Positions 35,824-44,113 of a stretch of DNA of 64,000 bases are shown piece after piece; position 1 is the first letter of the stretch, and each line of letters opens with the position of its first letter. The stretch covers positions 1-64,000 of the forward strand of contig UQST01000012.1 in the NCBI GenBank assembly GCA_900543815.1, written 5' to 3'. The stretch is from an uncultured Prevotellaceae bacterium. GTDB lineage: Bacteria > Bacteroidota > Bacteroidia > Bacteroidales > Bacteroidaceae. The notes below the pieces were generated by a model. It ran no database searches. It saw only the letters and a list, made by a program, of their open reading frames with translations, and had not been told where the DNA came from. The translations under genes were made by a program, and so were the position numbers.

Positions 35824-36002
35824 GAGGCCAACATTATTTGTAAGCGAAAAGCAGATATCTTATATGCAGGATTCATTTAGCCTCCAGGGGTAGGTGTGCA
35901 ATATCCCCTGACCGTCCAACCCAAGGCTGGACGGTCGGAGAATATATATTACTTTGCCAAGTAAGCAAGCTTCATCCACCGTCCAGCCTTGGGTTGGACG
36001 GT
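35824..36002. repeat. 179-bp dispersed repeat element, copy B
   Basis: Gap-free match to 16161-16339. Contains the same pair of inverted 25-bp hairpin sequences and the central near-palindrome TTACTTTGCCAAGTAA. Its left end is about 20 bases from the stop codons that cut off the RND gene. The stretch 36003-36221 beyond it shows no gene. Confidence 0.88.
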
Positions 36003-36221
36003 GACGGACAAATTTTTTCCAGATTTGAATACATGCAGGAAGTGCCGAAGGAGCCTGCATCTCCTTGCTCATCAATTGTCTTCCTCGTACAGCCTACAGA
36101 TTGCCATCAGCGAAAGGAGACGGGGATCCGTCCTTGAACTGGCTGCTGTCATCACAAGGGTATTCAACGTCATGGATGAAGAAGTGCTGGGGGCTGTGGT
36201 TGACAGATCTGATGGGCAGGC

Positions 36222-36629
36222 TCATTCCTCATCCTCTGATACGATTTCTCCTGTCAGGCTCAATACCAGGGGAGAAGGGTCGAAGTTGCCATATACCATC
36301 ACTTCATGGTAGATGGAGCCTGTGTCGGCAGCCTCTGTTTGGAGCATAGCCCGAATGGGGAAATACTTTCCGCTTCCTGCTGTCATGGAAGAAGCGTAGG
36401 ATAGTTTCAGGCAATCACATGATGATGTGATGCTGTCGATGCGCAGTTTGCAGGGGCCCGTATTCTGTAGCAGCCATTCCACACCGTGTGATACGTTGGT
36501 GCCCTTCTCTATTTCGCCTACATACGCCTCTGACAGACCTATCACTTTCACTTTTGTCTGTCTGTTCCAGAAGCAGCTGCTCATGGTGAGTGTGAGCAGG
36601 AGGGGTAGCACAATAAACTTTCTTCTCAT
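36222..36629 (-). CDS. DUF1573 lipoprotein
   Basis: A 135-residue lipoprotein with a lipobox (LTLTMSSC) after a short hydrophobic signal, starting at 36629; the promoter at 36726-36757 makes the earlier ATG (36716) unlikely. The mature part is a single DUF1573 immunoglobulin-like beta-sandwich: VGEIEKGTNVSHGVEWLLQNTGPCKLRIDSITSSCDC with the typical CxC (SSCDC). Such proteins are abundant and secreted or outer-membrane-bound in Bacteroidetes; function unknown. It stands alone between the RND remnant and the winged-helix fragment, which is divergent. Confidence 0.82.
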   Translation of the reverse strand: MRRKFIVLPLLLTLTMSSCFWNRQTKVKVIGLSEAYVGEIEKGTNVSHGVEWLLQNTGPCKLRIDSITSSCDCLKLSYASSMTAGSGKYFPIRAMLQTEAADTGSIYHEVMVYGNFDPSPLVLSLTGEIVSEDEE

Positions 36630-36725
36630 AAGCGTTAATTTTAATGATGATGTGTTCAGGTTGTTGTAACTCGGCATACACTTGCATGGCAGTCGTGCTG
36701 CCTGCTTTAGGTTCATTGCCTACCG

Positions 36726-36757
36726 CAAATTTAAGGAAATAGAATCTACTCACCAAA
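36726..36757 (-). promoter_or_regulatory. Promoter of the DUF1573 lipoprotein gene
   Basis: Minus strand: -33 TTTG at 36757-36754, 20-base spacer, -7 TAAATTTG at 36733-36726. Confidence 0.72.
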
Positions 36758-36765
36758 CAAAACTT

Positions 36766-36808
36766 GTCCCATTTAGTCCCACTTGGGCGAAATGGGACTA
36801 AATGGGAC
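36766..36808. repeat. Perfect 16-bp inverted repeat
   Basis: GTCCCATTTAGTCCCA at 36766-36781 pairs exactly with TGGGACTAAATGGGAC at 36793-36808 across an 11-base loop. Each arm is itself a direct repeat of TGGGACTAA. It lies 45 bases before the winged-helix fragment and just upstream of the DUF1573 promoter. Confidence 0.85.
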
Positions 36809-36852
36809 TAATTTGGCGTGTTTTCAGGGGATTGCTGTCGGTTATATAGGTA

Positions 36853-37164
36853 ATGGTCACCCATACAAGTACCCATACAAGTACCCATACAAGTACCCAT
36901 ACAAGTAAAGGTGAATCAGATTCTGTGCTGGCTGAGAATATCAAGCGGCTGGTGCTTGCTGTCGGCTGCGAAGAGAAAAGTGTGAAGGAAATGATGGAGG
37001 CTGTGGGATTGAAGAACCGTCCCAATTTCTTGGCTTATTCTCTGGTACCCGCTATCAACGAGGGGCTGATAAAGATGAAGTTCCCCGATTCACCCCGGCA
37101 TCCCAGACAGAGGTATCTGCTTACTGTCAAAGGGATGGAGGTATATCGGGGATTGTCTTCTTGA
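36853..37164 (+). CDS. Small winged-helix protein or C-terminal fragment of a Fic/AlbA-type protein
   Basis: A 103-residue product. Residues 3-18 are four THTS repeats made by an exact 12-bp DNA repeat. The rest (about 22-103) resembles the winged-helix tail found at the end of AlbA_2/RecG-like ATP-binding proteins and some Fic proteins (SVKEMMEAVGLKNRPNFLAYSLVPAINEGLIKM and RYLLTVKG). Those larger proteins often carry short tandem repeats just before this tail, so this looks like a 5'-deleted remnant; no upstream frame encodes the missing domains. It could still be expressed as a small DNA-binding protein. Convergent with trxA. Confidence 0.5.
   Translation: MVTHTSTHTSTHTSTHTSKGESDSVLAENIKRLVLAVGCEEKSVKEMMEAVGLKNRPNFLAYSLVPAINEGLIKMKFPDSPRHPRQRYLLTVKGMEVYRGLSS
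36859..36906 (+). repeat. Four exact copies of a 12-bp repeat
   Basis: ACCCATACAAGT repeated at 36859, 36871, 36883 and 36895, in frame, encoding THTS each time. The unit is a multiple of three, so copy-number change would alter length without shifting the frame. Confidence 0.93.
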
Positions 37165-37176
37165 TTCTACCACGCT

Positions 37177-37488
37177 CTAACCCATAAACCGGGCAGAGTG
37201 TTCCTTGATGATGTTCTTCAGGTCAGTCAGCCTCATGGCTCCACTTTGCCGCCACAGTACTTGCCCGCTGCGGAAGAGCATCAGTGTGGGTACAGACTGG
37301 ATGCGGTAGGCATTGGAGAGTTCGGCATTCTTGTCCACATCAATCTTGATGATGCGGATGCCGCTTCCCAATTCGGCTTTCAATTGTTCCAAGACTGGGT
37401 GCATAGTCTTGCACGGACCACACCAGGTGGCAAAGAAGTCAACCAGAGTAAGTTGGCTGGCATTGATGATACTGTTGAATGTTTCCAT
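37177..37488 (-). CDS. trxA: Thioredoxin
   Basis: A 103-residue cytoplasmic disulfide reductant with the WCGPCK active site (Cys23, Cys26), the buried Asp in DFFATW and the cis-proline in IQSVPTLMLF. No signal peptide, so not a periplasmic TlpA-type protein. It lies 51 bases downstream of the GH43 gene on the same strand and could be the last gene of that transcript, though the functional link is unclear. Confidence 0.93.
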   Translation of the reverse strand: METFNSIINASQLTLVDFFATWCGPCKTMHPVLEQLKAELGSGIRIIKIDVDKNAELSNAYRIQSVPTLMLFRSGQVLWRQSGAMRLTDLKNIIKEHSARFMG

Positions 37489-37539
37489 AAGCGAGTAGGT
37501 TTAAGGGTTTTGAGTTGCAGGCTTGCGTGCAGTACGGTA

Positions 37540-38658
37540 TTATTTCCTCAGCACAGGCAATCCGTCTTCGAAGGTGATGGGAATCCACAGGTGCCGGCTT
37601 TCGCTCAGGTGCTTGGGATTCCACATGTCGGCCATGAAGACGAAGTCGGCTCCTTGGAACATCTTCTTCTGTGCTTTGGTCTCTACCTTATATATATAGG
37701 TTCCCTGGCCGCCGAATGTCTTGTCGGCTCCATTGCCCCGGCAGGGGTTGGGCAACTTCTCCCAAGGACCGAAGATGTTCTTGGCTCTGAACAGGCGGGC
37801 TGCATTGGGATCCCAACCGGTGCAGCCGCTCGTTATCATCCAGTAGGTACCGTCCTGCTTGAAGATAGTGGGAGCTTCATTGAGTCCGCCTGCTGCCACA
37901 CGCACGAAGGAGCCGTTGTGCTCCATGTAGTCATCAGTGAGCTGTGCGATGTTCAGGGTGAGATTGTCCTCCGAAGAGAATATGTGATAGGCTTTACCGT
38001 CATCATCCACAAAGACCGTCATATCACGTGCCATCTGGCCACCCTGGAAGTCGCGCATGAAGAACATCCCACGTTCTATCTGGGTGTACCATTGAGGAGT
38101 CCACCAACCCTTATACTCAGGTTCTGTCAGCTTCTGACGCAGGTCGGTGGTGTCGGCCAAGGCAAAGCCGATAGGGTATCTGCCGGCATTGACACGACCA
38201 GACTTCACGAAGCGGAACGGACCAAAGGGCGTGTCGCTCACAGCCACTCCCGAACGGGCAGCAGCGTAACCTTTGCCCTTCATCTCCAAATGAAACCACA
38301 TGACGAACTTCTTGGTGCGTGTGTTGTAGAGCACTTTGGGCCGCTCGATGATGCATCCACCCTCGATGTCGCTGCCTGGTTGGTCGCTCACAGGCAGCAC
38401 CAACCCATGATTGGTCCAGTCCTTCAGATTCTTCGAAGTGAAGCAGCTCACGCCCAGCGAACTATATGGTTTGCCGTCGGCAGAGCGGCTTTCGCCGTAC
38501 CAGTAATAGGTGCCTTTGTAGTTGAAGATGCTTCCGCCGTGGGCGTTGATGTGCTTGCCCGTATTGTCGTTCCATACTCCTCCGTCCATGGGAGCCTGTG
38601 CGCCCATGGGAAGCAGGCTGCAGGCTGCCAGGAGGATGAGTGATAATGTCCTTCTCAT
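37540..38658 (-). CDS. GH43 glycoside hydrolase, exo-beta-1,3-galactanase-like (GH43_24)
   Basis: A 372-residue exported enzyme: signal peptide (1-21) then a five-bladed GH43 propeller. The entry strand reads INAHGGSIF rather than the usual base-carrying Asp motif; candidate active-site residues are Glu105 (IIERP), Glu261 (LNEAPTIF, the acid) and Gln318 (FGGQGTYIY). From memory, replacement of the base by Gln with an AHGG entry motif characterises subfamily 24 exo-beta-1,3-galactanases; that subfamily assignment is inference. It would trim galactose from beta-1,3-galactan (type II arabinogalactan). It is 42 bases downstream of the GH35 fusion gene, which fits a joint role. Confidence 0.82.
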   Translation of the reverse strand: MRRTLSLILLAACSLLPMGAQAPMDGGVWNDNTGKHINAHGGSIFNYKGTYYWYGESRSADGKPYSSLGVSCFTSKNLKDWTNHGLVLPVSDQPGSDIEGGCIIERPKVLYNTRTKKFVMWFHLEMKGKGYAAARSGVAVSDTPFGPFRFVKSGRVNAGRYPIGFALADTTDLRQKLTEPEYKGWWTPQWYTQIERGMFFMRDFQGGQMARDMTVFVDDDGKAYHIFSSEDNLTLNIAQLTDDYMEHNGSFVRVAAGGLNEAPTIFKQDGTYWMITSGCTGWDPNAARLFRAKNIFGPWEKLPNPCRGNGADKTFGGQGTYIYKVETKAQKKMFQGADFVFMADMWNPKHLSESRHLWIPITFEDGLPVLRK

Positions 38659-38700
38659 AATGTGGAAACAAACGGTTGTAAACGAATGTCAGATTAAGAC

Positions 38701-41700
38701 TCAATACACATACACCCTGTAGGCTTTCACGCTTCCGGGTGCTCCCGACTCCATGCGGGGCAGATAGTCGATGGCTGTGATGGTCTGCTCAGAGCCCATG
38801 TCGATGACCAGCAGATGAGGTGCGGCGGCACTGGGCTCTGTTTGCCAGTAGGTGGATTCCTGCAGGTCAAACGCCTTGTCGCCAGTGTGGTTGCCATCGA
38901 GGTTCTCTGAGTTGGCATACTTCACTTCCCACTGGTCGCGGGCCATCCGCATACGGTTCTTCCCCTTGACATACAGTTCGGCTATGGCAGCCTGCTTGCC
39001 GTCGTGGGTTGACAGGCACTCGATGGCCACATAACGGCCGGTAGCCTCACCGTTGAGACTGATGGTCTGCCATCCGTTGCCTGCCTTGGTTTCGCCCTGA
39101 GCCACTGGTGTGGCCGAATTGAGGTCGGGTTTGTTGCCGATATCATTGTGCTTGAGCGACTTCTCCAGCTGCAACTTGTCCAGTTCGGGCTTTGTCTGTC
39201 CCCATACGACAGTCTCTTGGGGGCCGACCACATCGAGCACCACTATCTCATTCTCGCCCTTCTTGAGCCAGCAGCCGGGACAGTAGAGCGTCTGCTGAGG
39301 GCCAATGCTCCAGAAGCGTCCCAAGGCATGTCCGTTGACATACACCTGTCCCTTGCCCCATGTTTCCATATTGAGGAAGGTGTCGCCGGTCTTCTTCAGA
39401 TTGAAGGTTGCGCGGTAGTAACCTATCTGGGGCGAAGGATTCCGGCTTGCGTCAGCCTGCTCATCGCGTGTGTTCATTGCACGCAGGGCCGTCTGATAGT
39501 CGTCTGCTATGCGTCGCATGCGCCAGTTCTTGAGGTTCCATGTCACCTCATCATCATCCACACGGCCAGTGAGCGTCACATCTCCTATAAGTCCCTTGAA
39601 GTCCTTGATGGCACGTCCGAAGTTGATACGGCCCATTGCCTCCACCAGCAGAGTCAGTTGCTGGCCCCTCTTGGTAGCGGGAAGCGGGAGCGAGCGCTCG
39701 TTCTTCACGCGGTCTATCTTGCCTATGTATTTGCCGTCAACGAATACCAGCACGAAATCATGCCCGTTGAGGTGAAGCATGCAGCCGCCTTCTGTTTCAG
39801 GCAATGAGGTGTTGTATATCATTGAACCATAGCCCATGTTCATCTCCTCCATGGTGAGCGGTTCGTGATTCTGTGCTGTGCTGTCGGCTCCCAGGTGGAT
39901 AGGTGCCACCTGCTGTAGGGTCATGCGTGGGATGCTGATGATGTCGGCTGCACGTGCAGGTACGCCGGGCAGCTTGCGGTCAGTGTATTTCTGCATCGTC
40001 TCACGCAGCAGCCAGTACTTCTCGGTAGGCTGTCCCCATTCGTTGATAGGTGCATCATAGTCATAGGAAGTGACATCGGGCGCAAAGCCAGGCGAGTTGG
40101 CACCCGCCCAATGGCCGAAGGAAGTGCCTCCGTGCGTCATATATAGCGAGAAGGAGATGCCCTTGGACAACATCTCATCTATTCCCGCCACCATTTCCTT
40201 GGCGGGTCGGGTTTCATGTCGGGCTCCCCACTTGTCAAACCATCCGCTCCAGAACTCCGAACACATGAGGGGAGCATTGGGCCTGAGCTGGCGCAGACGG
40301 CTGAATTGGTCGTCTATCTTGGCGCCTGTGCCGAAGTTCATGGTCCATGTCAGGTCGTCCAGACCGTTGCGCTCAAAGTTTGAGTTCCAGTCGCATTGGA
40401 ACAGAGTGGTCTTGCCAGCCTTGCTGTCCCAGTATTTGCGCAGCACATCGCGTATCTGCCCAACGTATGCTTTGTCTTCACCATAACTGCTGTATTCGTT
40501 CTCCACCTGTACCATGATGATGGGTCCGCCGTTCTGTATGGTGAGAGGAGCCAGCTGTCCGGCCACTTTCTCTTCGAACCGATCTACACACGACATGAAG
40601 TAAGGATCCAGTTCGCGCAGGCGTATATCCTTCTTCTTGAGCAACCACCAGGGCAGTCCGCCCATCTCCCATTCGGCACACACATAGGGGCCGGGACGAA
40701 CGATAACGTACATGCCGTTCTTCTTGGCCAGCCGGCAGAACTCTGCCACATCATTCTGCCCGCTGAAGTCAAACTGTCCCTCGCGCTGCTCATGGATGTT
40801 CCAGAAGATATAGATGCAGATGGTGTTCATGCCCAATGCCTTGCACATCTTGATGCGATGCTCCCAGTAGGGGCGTGGGATGCGCGGATAGTGAATCTCG
40901 GCAGCCTTGACCACAAAGGGCTTGCCGTCAAGCAGAAACGTCTTGTCGCCTGTGGTGAAACTGTTCTTTACCTCGGCCAGTGCCTTCTTCCGCCTTGCTT
41001 CAAGTCCCTGGGTGAGCTGCTTGTACTTCTTGGGAGTTATCTGAATCACCGTACCATGCCTGGGAGTGAAGGCTCCGGATGTCTTCGTGTCGGCCACCCA
41101 ACGGAAAGAGCGAAGGTCGTCGGTGCGGGTAAACTGGTAATGTCCGGCTGTGTAACAGTCGTACATCAGGCACCAGCCGCCGTCGATGAGCGGGAATACT
41201 CCGGCTCCCTCCACATTATCCTTGGTCTGCTCACAGAACCCATCCAGCAGAGTCCATGTGCTGGAGTCGTGCAGATCACGGAATACATACTGGCGGATGC
41301 CCTTGTGCGCACCCTCCTGCTCCGTCTTGAAGAAGAGATGGTATTCGCCTGAACGGTCCTGCACAATGTCGGTATCGATGGCAGGAGCGTGGAAGTCAAA
41401 CAGCACCTGCGGCTCTCCCTCCAGGTCGGAAAAGTCTTCGTTGGCATAGGCCCAATACACACGGTCGTAGGGGATAGTGCCGTCATTGGTGAGCAGAGAG
41501 AAATATACCATATACTTGCCGGCCTTCTCGTCGTAGATAGTCTGCGGTGCCCACACACGTGTGACGTTGGCCAGATTGGTGCCCGCATACTTCTGGGGGA
41601 AGTTTACGGTGTGGTGCTCCCAATGAATGAGGTCGCGTGAGCGCATGAGCACAATACCCCGGTTGCTGGTCCATCCCAGTGACGAGCGCATGTCGGTGGC

Positions 41701-41976
41701 TACCATCAGATAGTCACCTGCCTGGGTGCGCAGGATATGCGGATCGCGCACGCATCCTGTGAGCGCTATGGAGTCGGATGCCACCACTGGCTTGCCGCCG
41801 TTGAGCGGCTGGTAGTTGAATCCGTCGTCACTGACGGCATACGAGATTTGCTCTTGCTCGGGACTGTTGCCCGTGAAATAGACAAAGAGATACTTGTTGC
41901 GTGCGCCAGCCGATGCTGCTGTGGCCAGCATCAGGATGGCCAGCAACGCACGTCGGAGTAATGTCTTCTTCTGCAT
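38701..41976 (-). CDS. GH43-GH35 fusion beta-galactosidase with C-terminal discoidin-like domain
   Basis: A 1,091-residue exported multidomain enzyme. Signal peptide (1-25); an N-terminal GH43-like propeller (about 28-325) with plausible Asp78 (VRDPH), Asp201/203 (APAIDTD) and Glu256 (NVEGAGVF); a GH35 TIM barrel (about 335-670) with acid/base Glu494 (QVENEY) and nucleophile Glu574 (CSEFW); beta domains; and a C-terminal F5/8C-like module (about 960-1091, ending VKAYRVYVY). GH35 enzymes remove terminal beta-galactose; joining a GH43 unit suggests stepwise removal of two linkages on one galactan. First gene of a unit with GH43_24 and trxA; strong promoter upstream. Confidence 0.9.
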   Translation of the reverse strand: MQKKTLLRRALLAILMLATAASAGARNKYLFVYFTGNSPEQEQISYAVSDDGFNYQPLNGGKPVVASDSIALTGCVRDPHILRTQAGDYLMVATDMRSSLGWTSNRGIVLMRSRDLIHWEHHTVNFPQKYAGTNLANVTRVWAPQTIYDEKAGKYMVYFSLLTNDGTIPYDRVYWAYANEDFSDLEGEPQVLFDFHAPAIDTDIVQDRSGEYHLFFKTEQEGAHKGIRQYVFRDLHDSSTWTLLDGFCEQTKDNVEGAGVFPLIDGGWCLMYDCYTAGHYQFTRTDDLRSFRWVADTKTSGAFTPRHGTVIQITPKKYKQLTQGLEARRKKALAEVKNSFTTGDKTFLLDGKPFVVKAAEIHYPRIPRPYWEHRIKMCKALGMNTICIYIFWNIHEQREGQFDFSGQNDVAEFCRLAKKNGMYVIVRPGPYVCAEWEMGGLPWWLLKKKDIRLRELDPYFMSCVDRFEEKVAGQLAPLTIQNGGPIIMVQVENEYSSYGEDKAYVGQIRDVLRKYWDSKAGKTTLFQCDWNSNFERNGLDDLTWTMNFGTGAKIDDQFSRLRQLRPNAPLMCSEFWSGWFDKWGARHETRPAKEMVAGIDEMLSKGISFSLYMTHGGTSFGHWAGANSPGFAPDVTSYDYDAPINEWGQPTEKYWLLRETMQKYTDRKLPGVPARAADIISIPRMTLQQVAPIHLGADSTAQNHEPLTMEEMNMGYGSMIYNTSLPETEGGCMLHLNGHDFVLVFVDGKYIGKIDRVKNERSLPLPATKRGQQLTLLVEAMGRINFGRAIKDFKGLIGDVTLTGRVDDDEVTWNLKNWRMRRIADDYQTALRAMNTRDEQADASRNPSPQIGYYRATFNLKKTGDTFLNMETWGKGQVYVNGHALGRFWSIGPQQTLYCPGCWLKKGENEIVVLDVVGPQETVVWGQTKPELDKLQLEKSLKHNDIGNKPDLNSATPVAQGETKAGNGWQTISLNGEATGRYVAIECLSTHDGKQAAIAELYVKGKNRMRMARDQWEVKYANSENLDGNHTGDKAFDLQESTYWQTEPSAAAPHLLVIDMGSEQTITAIDYLPRMESGAPGSVKAYRVYVY

Positions 41977-42008
41977 GATGAAGTGTTGTTAAGTTCGTTT
42001 CTTGCCTA

Positions 42009-42039
42009 CAAAGGTACAATTAAGTGCATGAATGCCCAA
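42009..42039 (-). promoter_or_regulatory. Promoter of the galactan-degradation unit
   Basis: Minus strand: -33 TTG at 42039-42037, 20-base spacer, -7 TACCTTTG at 42016-42009; about 35 bases before the fusion gene start. Confidence 0.75.
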
Positions 42040-42173
42040 GGCTCAGAACGCCTTTTTGCCTCAAACAAGCGCCTTTGGACGTTATGCATACATCAAATCA
42101 CACATAACGTACTGTGGTGAGGGGCAGAGGGGGAGCCGGCTTCTCGCCAGCCGGCTGTATTCTTGGCCTTTTG

Positions 42174-42261
42174 ACGCAGTGCGGTGCATCGGCGGTGGCA
42201 GCGTACTGCATCGGCTGTTGCAGCGCGTTGCGTCGGTCATCGCAGCACATAGCGTCGGGCA
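42174..42261. repeat. 22-bp dyad array, locus 4 (4 units)
   Basis: Units start at 42174, 42196, 42218 and 42240, with cores GCAGTGCGGTGC, GCAGCGTACTGC, GCAGCGCGTTGC and GCAGCACATAGC, each followed by an ATCGG/GTCGG spacer. It lies between the C69 terminator and the galactan-unit promoter. Confidence 0.88.
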
Positions 42262-42275
42262 GGGGAGGGAGGTGG

Positions 42276-42324
42276 GGAAAACGGAGAAGCCGGCCTCCCC
42301 TGGTGAAGGAGGAAGCCGGCTTCT
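42276..42324 (-). terminator. Terminator after the C69 dipeptidase
   Basis: Minus-strand stem AGAAGCCGGC / GCCGGCTTCT, continued by CCTCC/GGAGG, followed by CCGTTTTCC, 37 bases past the stop codon. A second GCCGGCTTCT-type palindrome lies at about 42134-42157. Confidence 0.68.
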
Positions 42325-42360
42325 GATGGCCAGTGTGCTGGCGGGCTGCTGTGGGGCTGC

Positions 42361-44010
42361 TTACTTGTTCAGGAAGCGGTCGCCCGTCTGCTTGATAATC
42401 TGATGGCGGTAGGCATCGGGATAGCCCGGACGGAGCACCGGACGCTGGTTGCCTCCGGGAGTCTTCTCGTATTGTCCCTGCTCGTTGGTGCGCTTCACCG
42501 ACATGTCGTTGTACTTGACTATGAGTGTCTGAGCCAGCTGGTTCCACTCATAGAGCATGCTCTGTGCGGTGCGGCTGCCGTATTCGGAGAGGAACTTCAC
42601 AGCCTCGTCGTGTGTCATCGACTTGGCTTTCTCTTCAGTCTCAGCCTGCAGCGATGTGTAATCCTTCTCCAGTCTGTCGCGGGTGGATTTCACTTCGGGG
42701 AAGAGGGCAGAATAGCGGGGATATACCATATTGCTCACCCAGTTCTGCACCCAATAGGCCGAGCGGGTGGAGAAAGTGAAGCAGTCGGCTGTGCCTGCTG
42801 CGTAGCATTCGGGCACGTAGAGTGATGAGCAATAGACAGGAGTGAGAGGCACCATGTTGGTATCGTCATTGCCAAACCAGATGACGCCGCCTATGTGGTC
42901 GGGCAACCATGAGCGCATCTGCGATACATACACGTTGGCTGTCTGCTGGGTGCTGATGGGACGCTCGTTGAAATACTTCTTGCCATCCACCTCAAATGAG
43001 AGCGGAGTGGGGCGGTAAGGCATTTCCCAAGGTCCCTGGCCCAAGTCGCTGTCCAGAGCCAGAGGAGTACCCTCGTAGTGGTCACGCATCATATCCTTCA
43101 CATCCTGCAGGCTCAGTGGCTGCTTGGGCTTCACATAAAGGGGCATGGGAGCAGCCTTGGTGTCGCCTTCGGCATAACTGAGATAGGCCGACATGTCGTC
43201 TGCCGCCCAGCGGTTGAAGAAGCTCCACACGCGGGCTTCGCAGAAGCGGAGAGCACCGAAGTCGGCTGGCGCATAGGCATCGGCAAAGGAGAAATCCTTG
43301 TCCTTGCCGCTGAAGTAGCCCTTCTCACGGGCAAAGGAGATGACATCCTTGCTGTAGAGGCAGTTGTCCTTGTCTTTCAGAGGGAACTGGTGAATGCGGC
43401 TGTGGTTGGCATGACCGGATATGCAGTCGTCGGGAATGCGTACTGCTACCCACACCACACCCTTTCTCCCAGGGCCTTTACCGATGAGGTCCATCACCCA
43501 CACCTCGTTGGGGTCGGCCAGTGTGAAGGACTCTCCCTCGCTCTCATATCCGTAGGTGTTGGCCAGGTCAGTGAGCACCTTGATGGCCTCACGTGCGGTG
43601 CGTGCCCGCTGCAGGGTCACATACATCAGGCTGCCATAGTCCAGCAGTCCCGTGATGGTATCGGTGAGTTCTTCCCTGCCGCCGAATGTGGTTTCGTGGA
43701 TGGTAAGCTGATGCTCGTTCATCAGGCCCACTACGGTGTAGGTCTCTTCAGCCTCGGGTATCTCGCCCAGGTAATTGTTGGACTCATAATGATAGATTGG
43801 GCGCATGGTGCCTTTGGCATGCTTGCCGCCGGGCAGGAAGTTCATAAATCCGTAGGCACCGTAGTCATCGCAACTGTATGTCACGATGACGCTGCCGTCC
43901 TGGCTGGCTTTCTTGCCCACGATGAGGTTGGTGCAAGCCCATGCATGCATGCCCATCAGGGGAGCTGCCAGTGTGAGGATGAGCAGGAGGCGTAATGTCT
44001 TGTTGTTCAT
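42361..44010 (-). CDS. Exported C69-family dipeptidase
   Basis: A 549-residue Ntn-hydrolase. The signal sequence (1-25) ends directly before Cys26 (ACTNLIVGK), so processing would expose the catalytic N-terminal cysteine, as in PepD/C69 dipeptidases. Supporting motifs are ASQDGSVIVTYSCDDYG, TYTVVGLMNEHQLTIHETTFGGREEL and GESFTLADPNEVWVMDLIG. It would cleave dipeptides in the periplasm, continuing the work of the S9 peptidase. Single-gene unit with its own terminator. Confidence 0.93.
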   Translation of the reverse strand: MNNKTLRLLLILTLAAPLMGMHAWACTNLIVGKKASQDGSVIVTYSCDDYGAYGFMNFLPGGKHAKGTMRPIYHYESNNYLGEIPEAEETYTVVGLMNEHQLTIHETTFGGREELTDTITGLLDYGSLMYVTLQRARTAREAIKVLTDLANTYGYESEGESFTLADPNEVWVMDLIGKGPGRKGVVWVAVRIPDDCISGHANHSRIHQFPLKDKDNCLYSKDVISFAREKGYFSGKDKDFSFADAYAPADFGALRFCEARVWSFFNRWAADDMSAYLSYAEGDTKAAPMPLYVKPKQPLSLQDVKDMMRDHYEGTPLALDSDLGQGPWEMPYRPTPLSFEVDGKKYFNERPISTQQTANVYVSQMRSWLPDHIGGVIWFGNDDTNMVPLTPVYCSSLYVPECYAAGTADCFTFSTRSAYWVQNWVSNMVYPRYSALFPEVKSTRDRLEKDYTSLQAETEEKAKSMTHDEAVKFLSEYGSRTAQSMLYEWNQLAQTLIVKYNDMSVKRTNEQGQYEKTPGGNQRPVLRPGYPDAYRHQIIKQTGDRFLNK

Positions 44011-44021
44011 AATATACGATA

Positions 44022-44095
44022 AGTCCCCTGCCAGTGTCCCCCGGGGAGATGCGGAGTAAAGCTTTCCGCCTCCTCGCGGGAAACTGGTAGGGGCT
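44022..44095 (-). other. Large imperfect stem-loop between nadC and the C69 gene
   Basis: Outer arms AGTCCCCTGCCAGT and ACTGGTAGGGGCT pair with one mismatch. Inside, GGAG-CGGA and TCCG-CTCC form a second stem. On the minus strand it lies just past the nadC stop and before the C69 start. There is no T-run, so it may be a processing or pausing structure. Confidence 0.5.
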
Positions 44096-44113
44096 GGTTG
44101 GTTGTTTGCTGTT

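Noticed and set aside
35860..36075. 71-codon minus-strand frame in the 179-bp element (and its relatives in copy A)
   Set aside because: Both copies give peptides with HRPTQGW/PSSLGLDG pieces, but these are translations of the hairpin repeats, not of a conserved gene.
37198..38643. 481-codon plus-strand open frame opposite trxA and GH43
   Set aside because: Antisense to two well-supported genes; composition typical of shadow frames.
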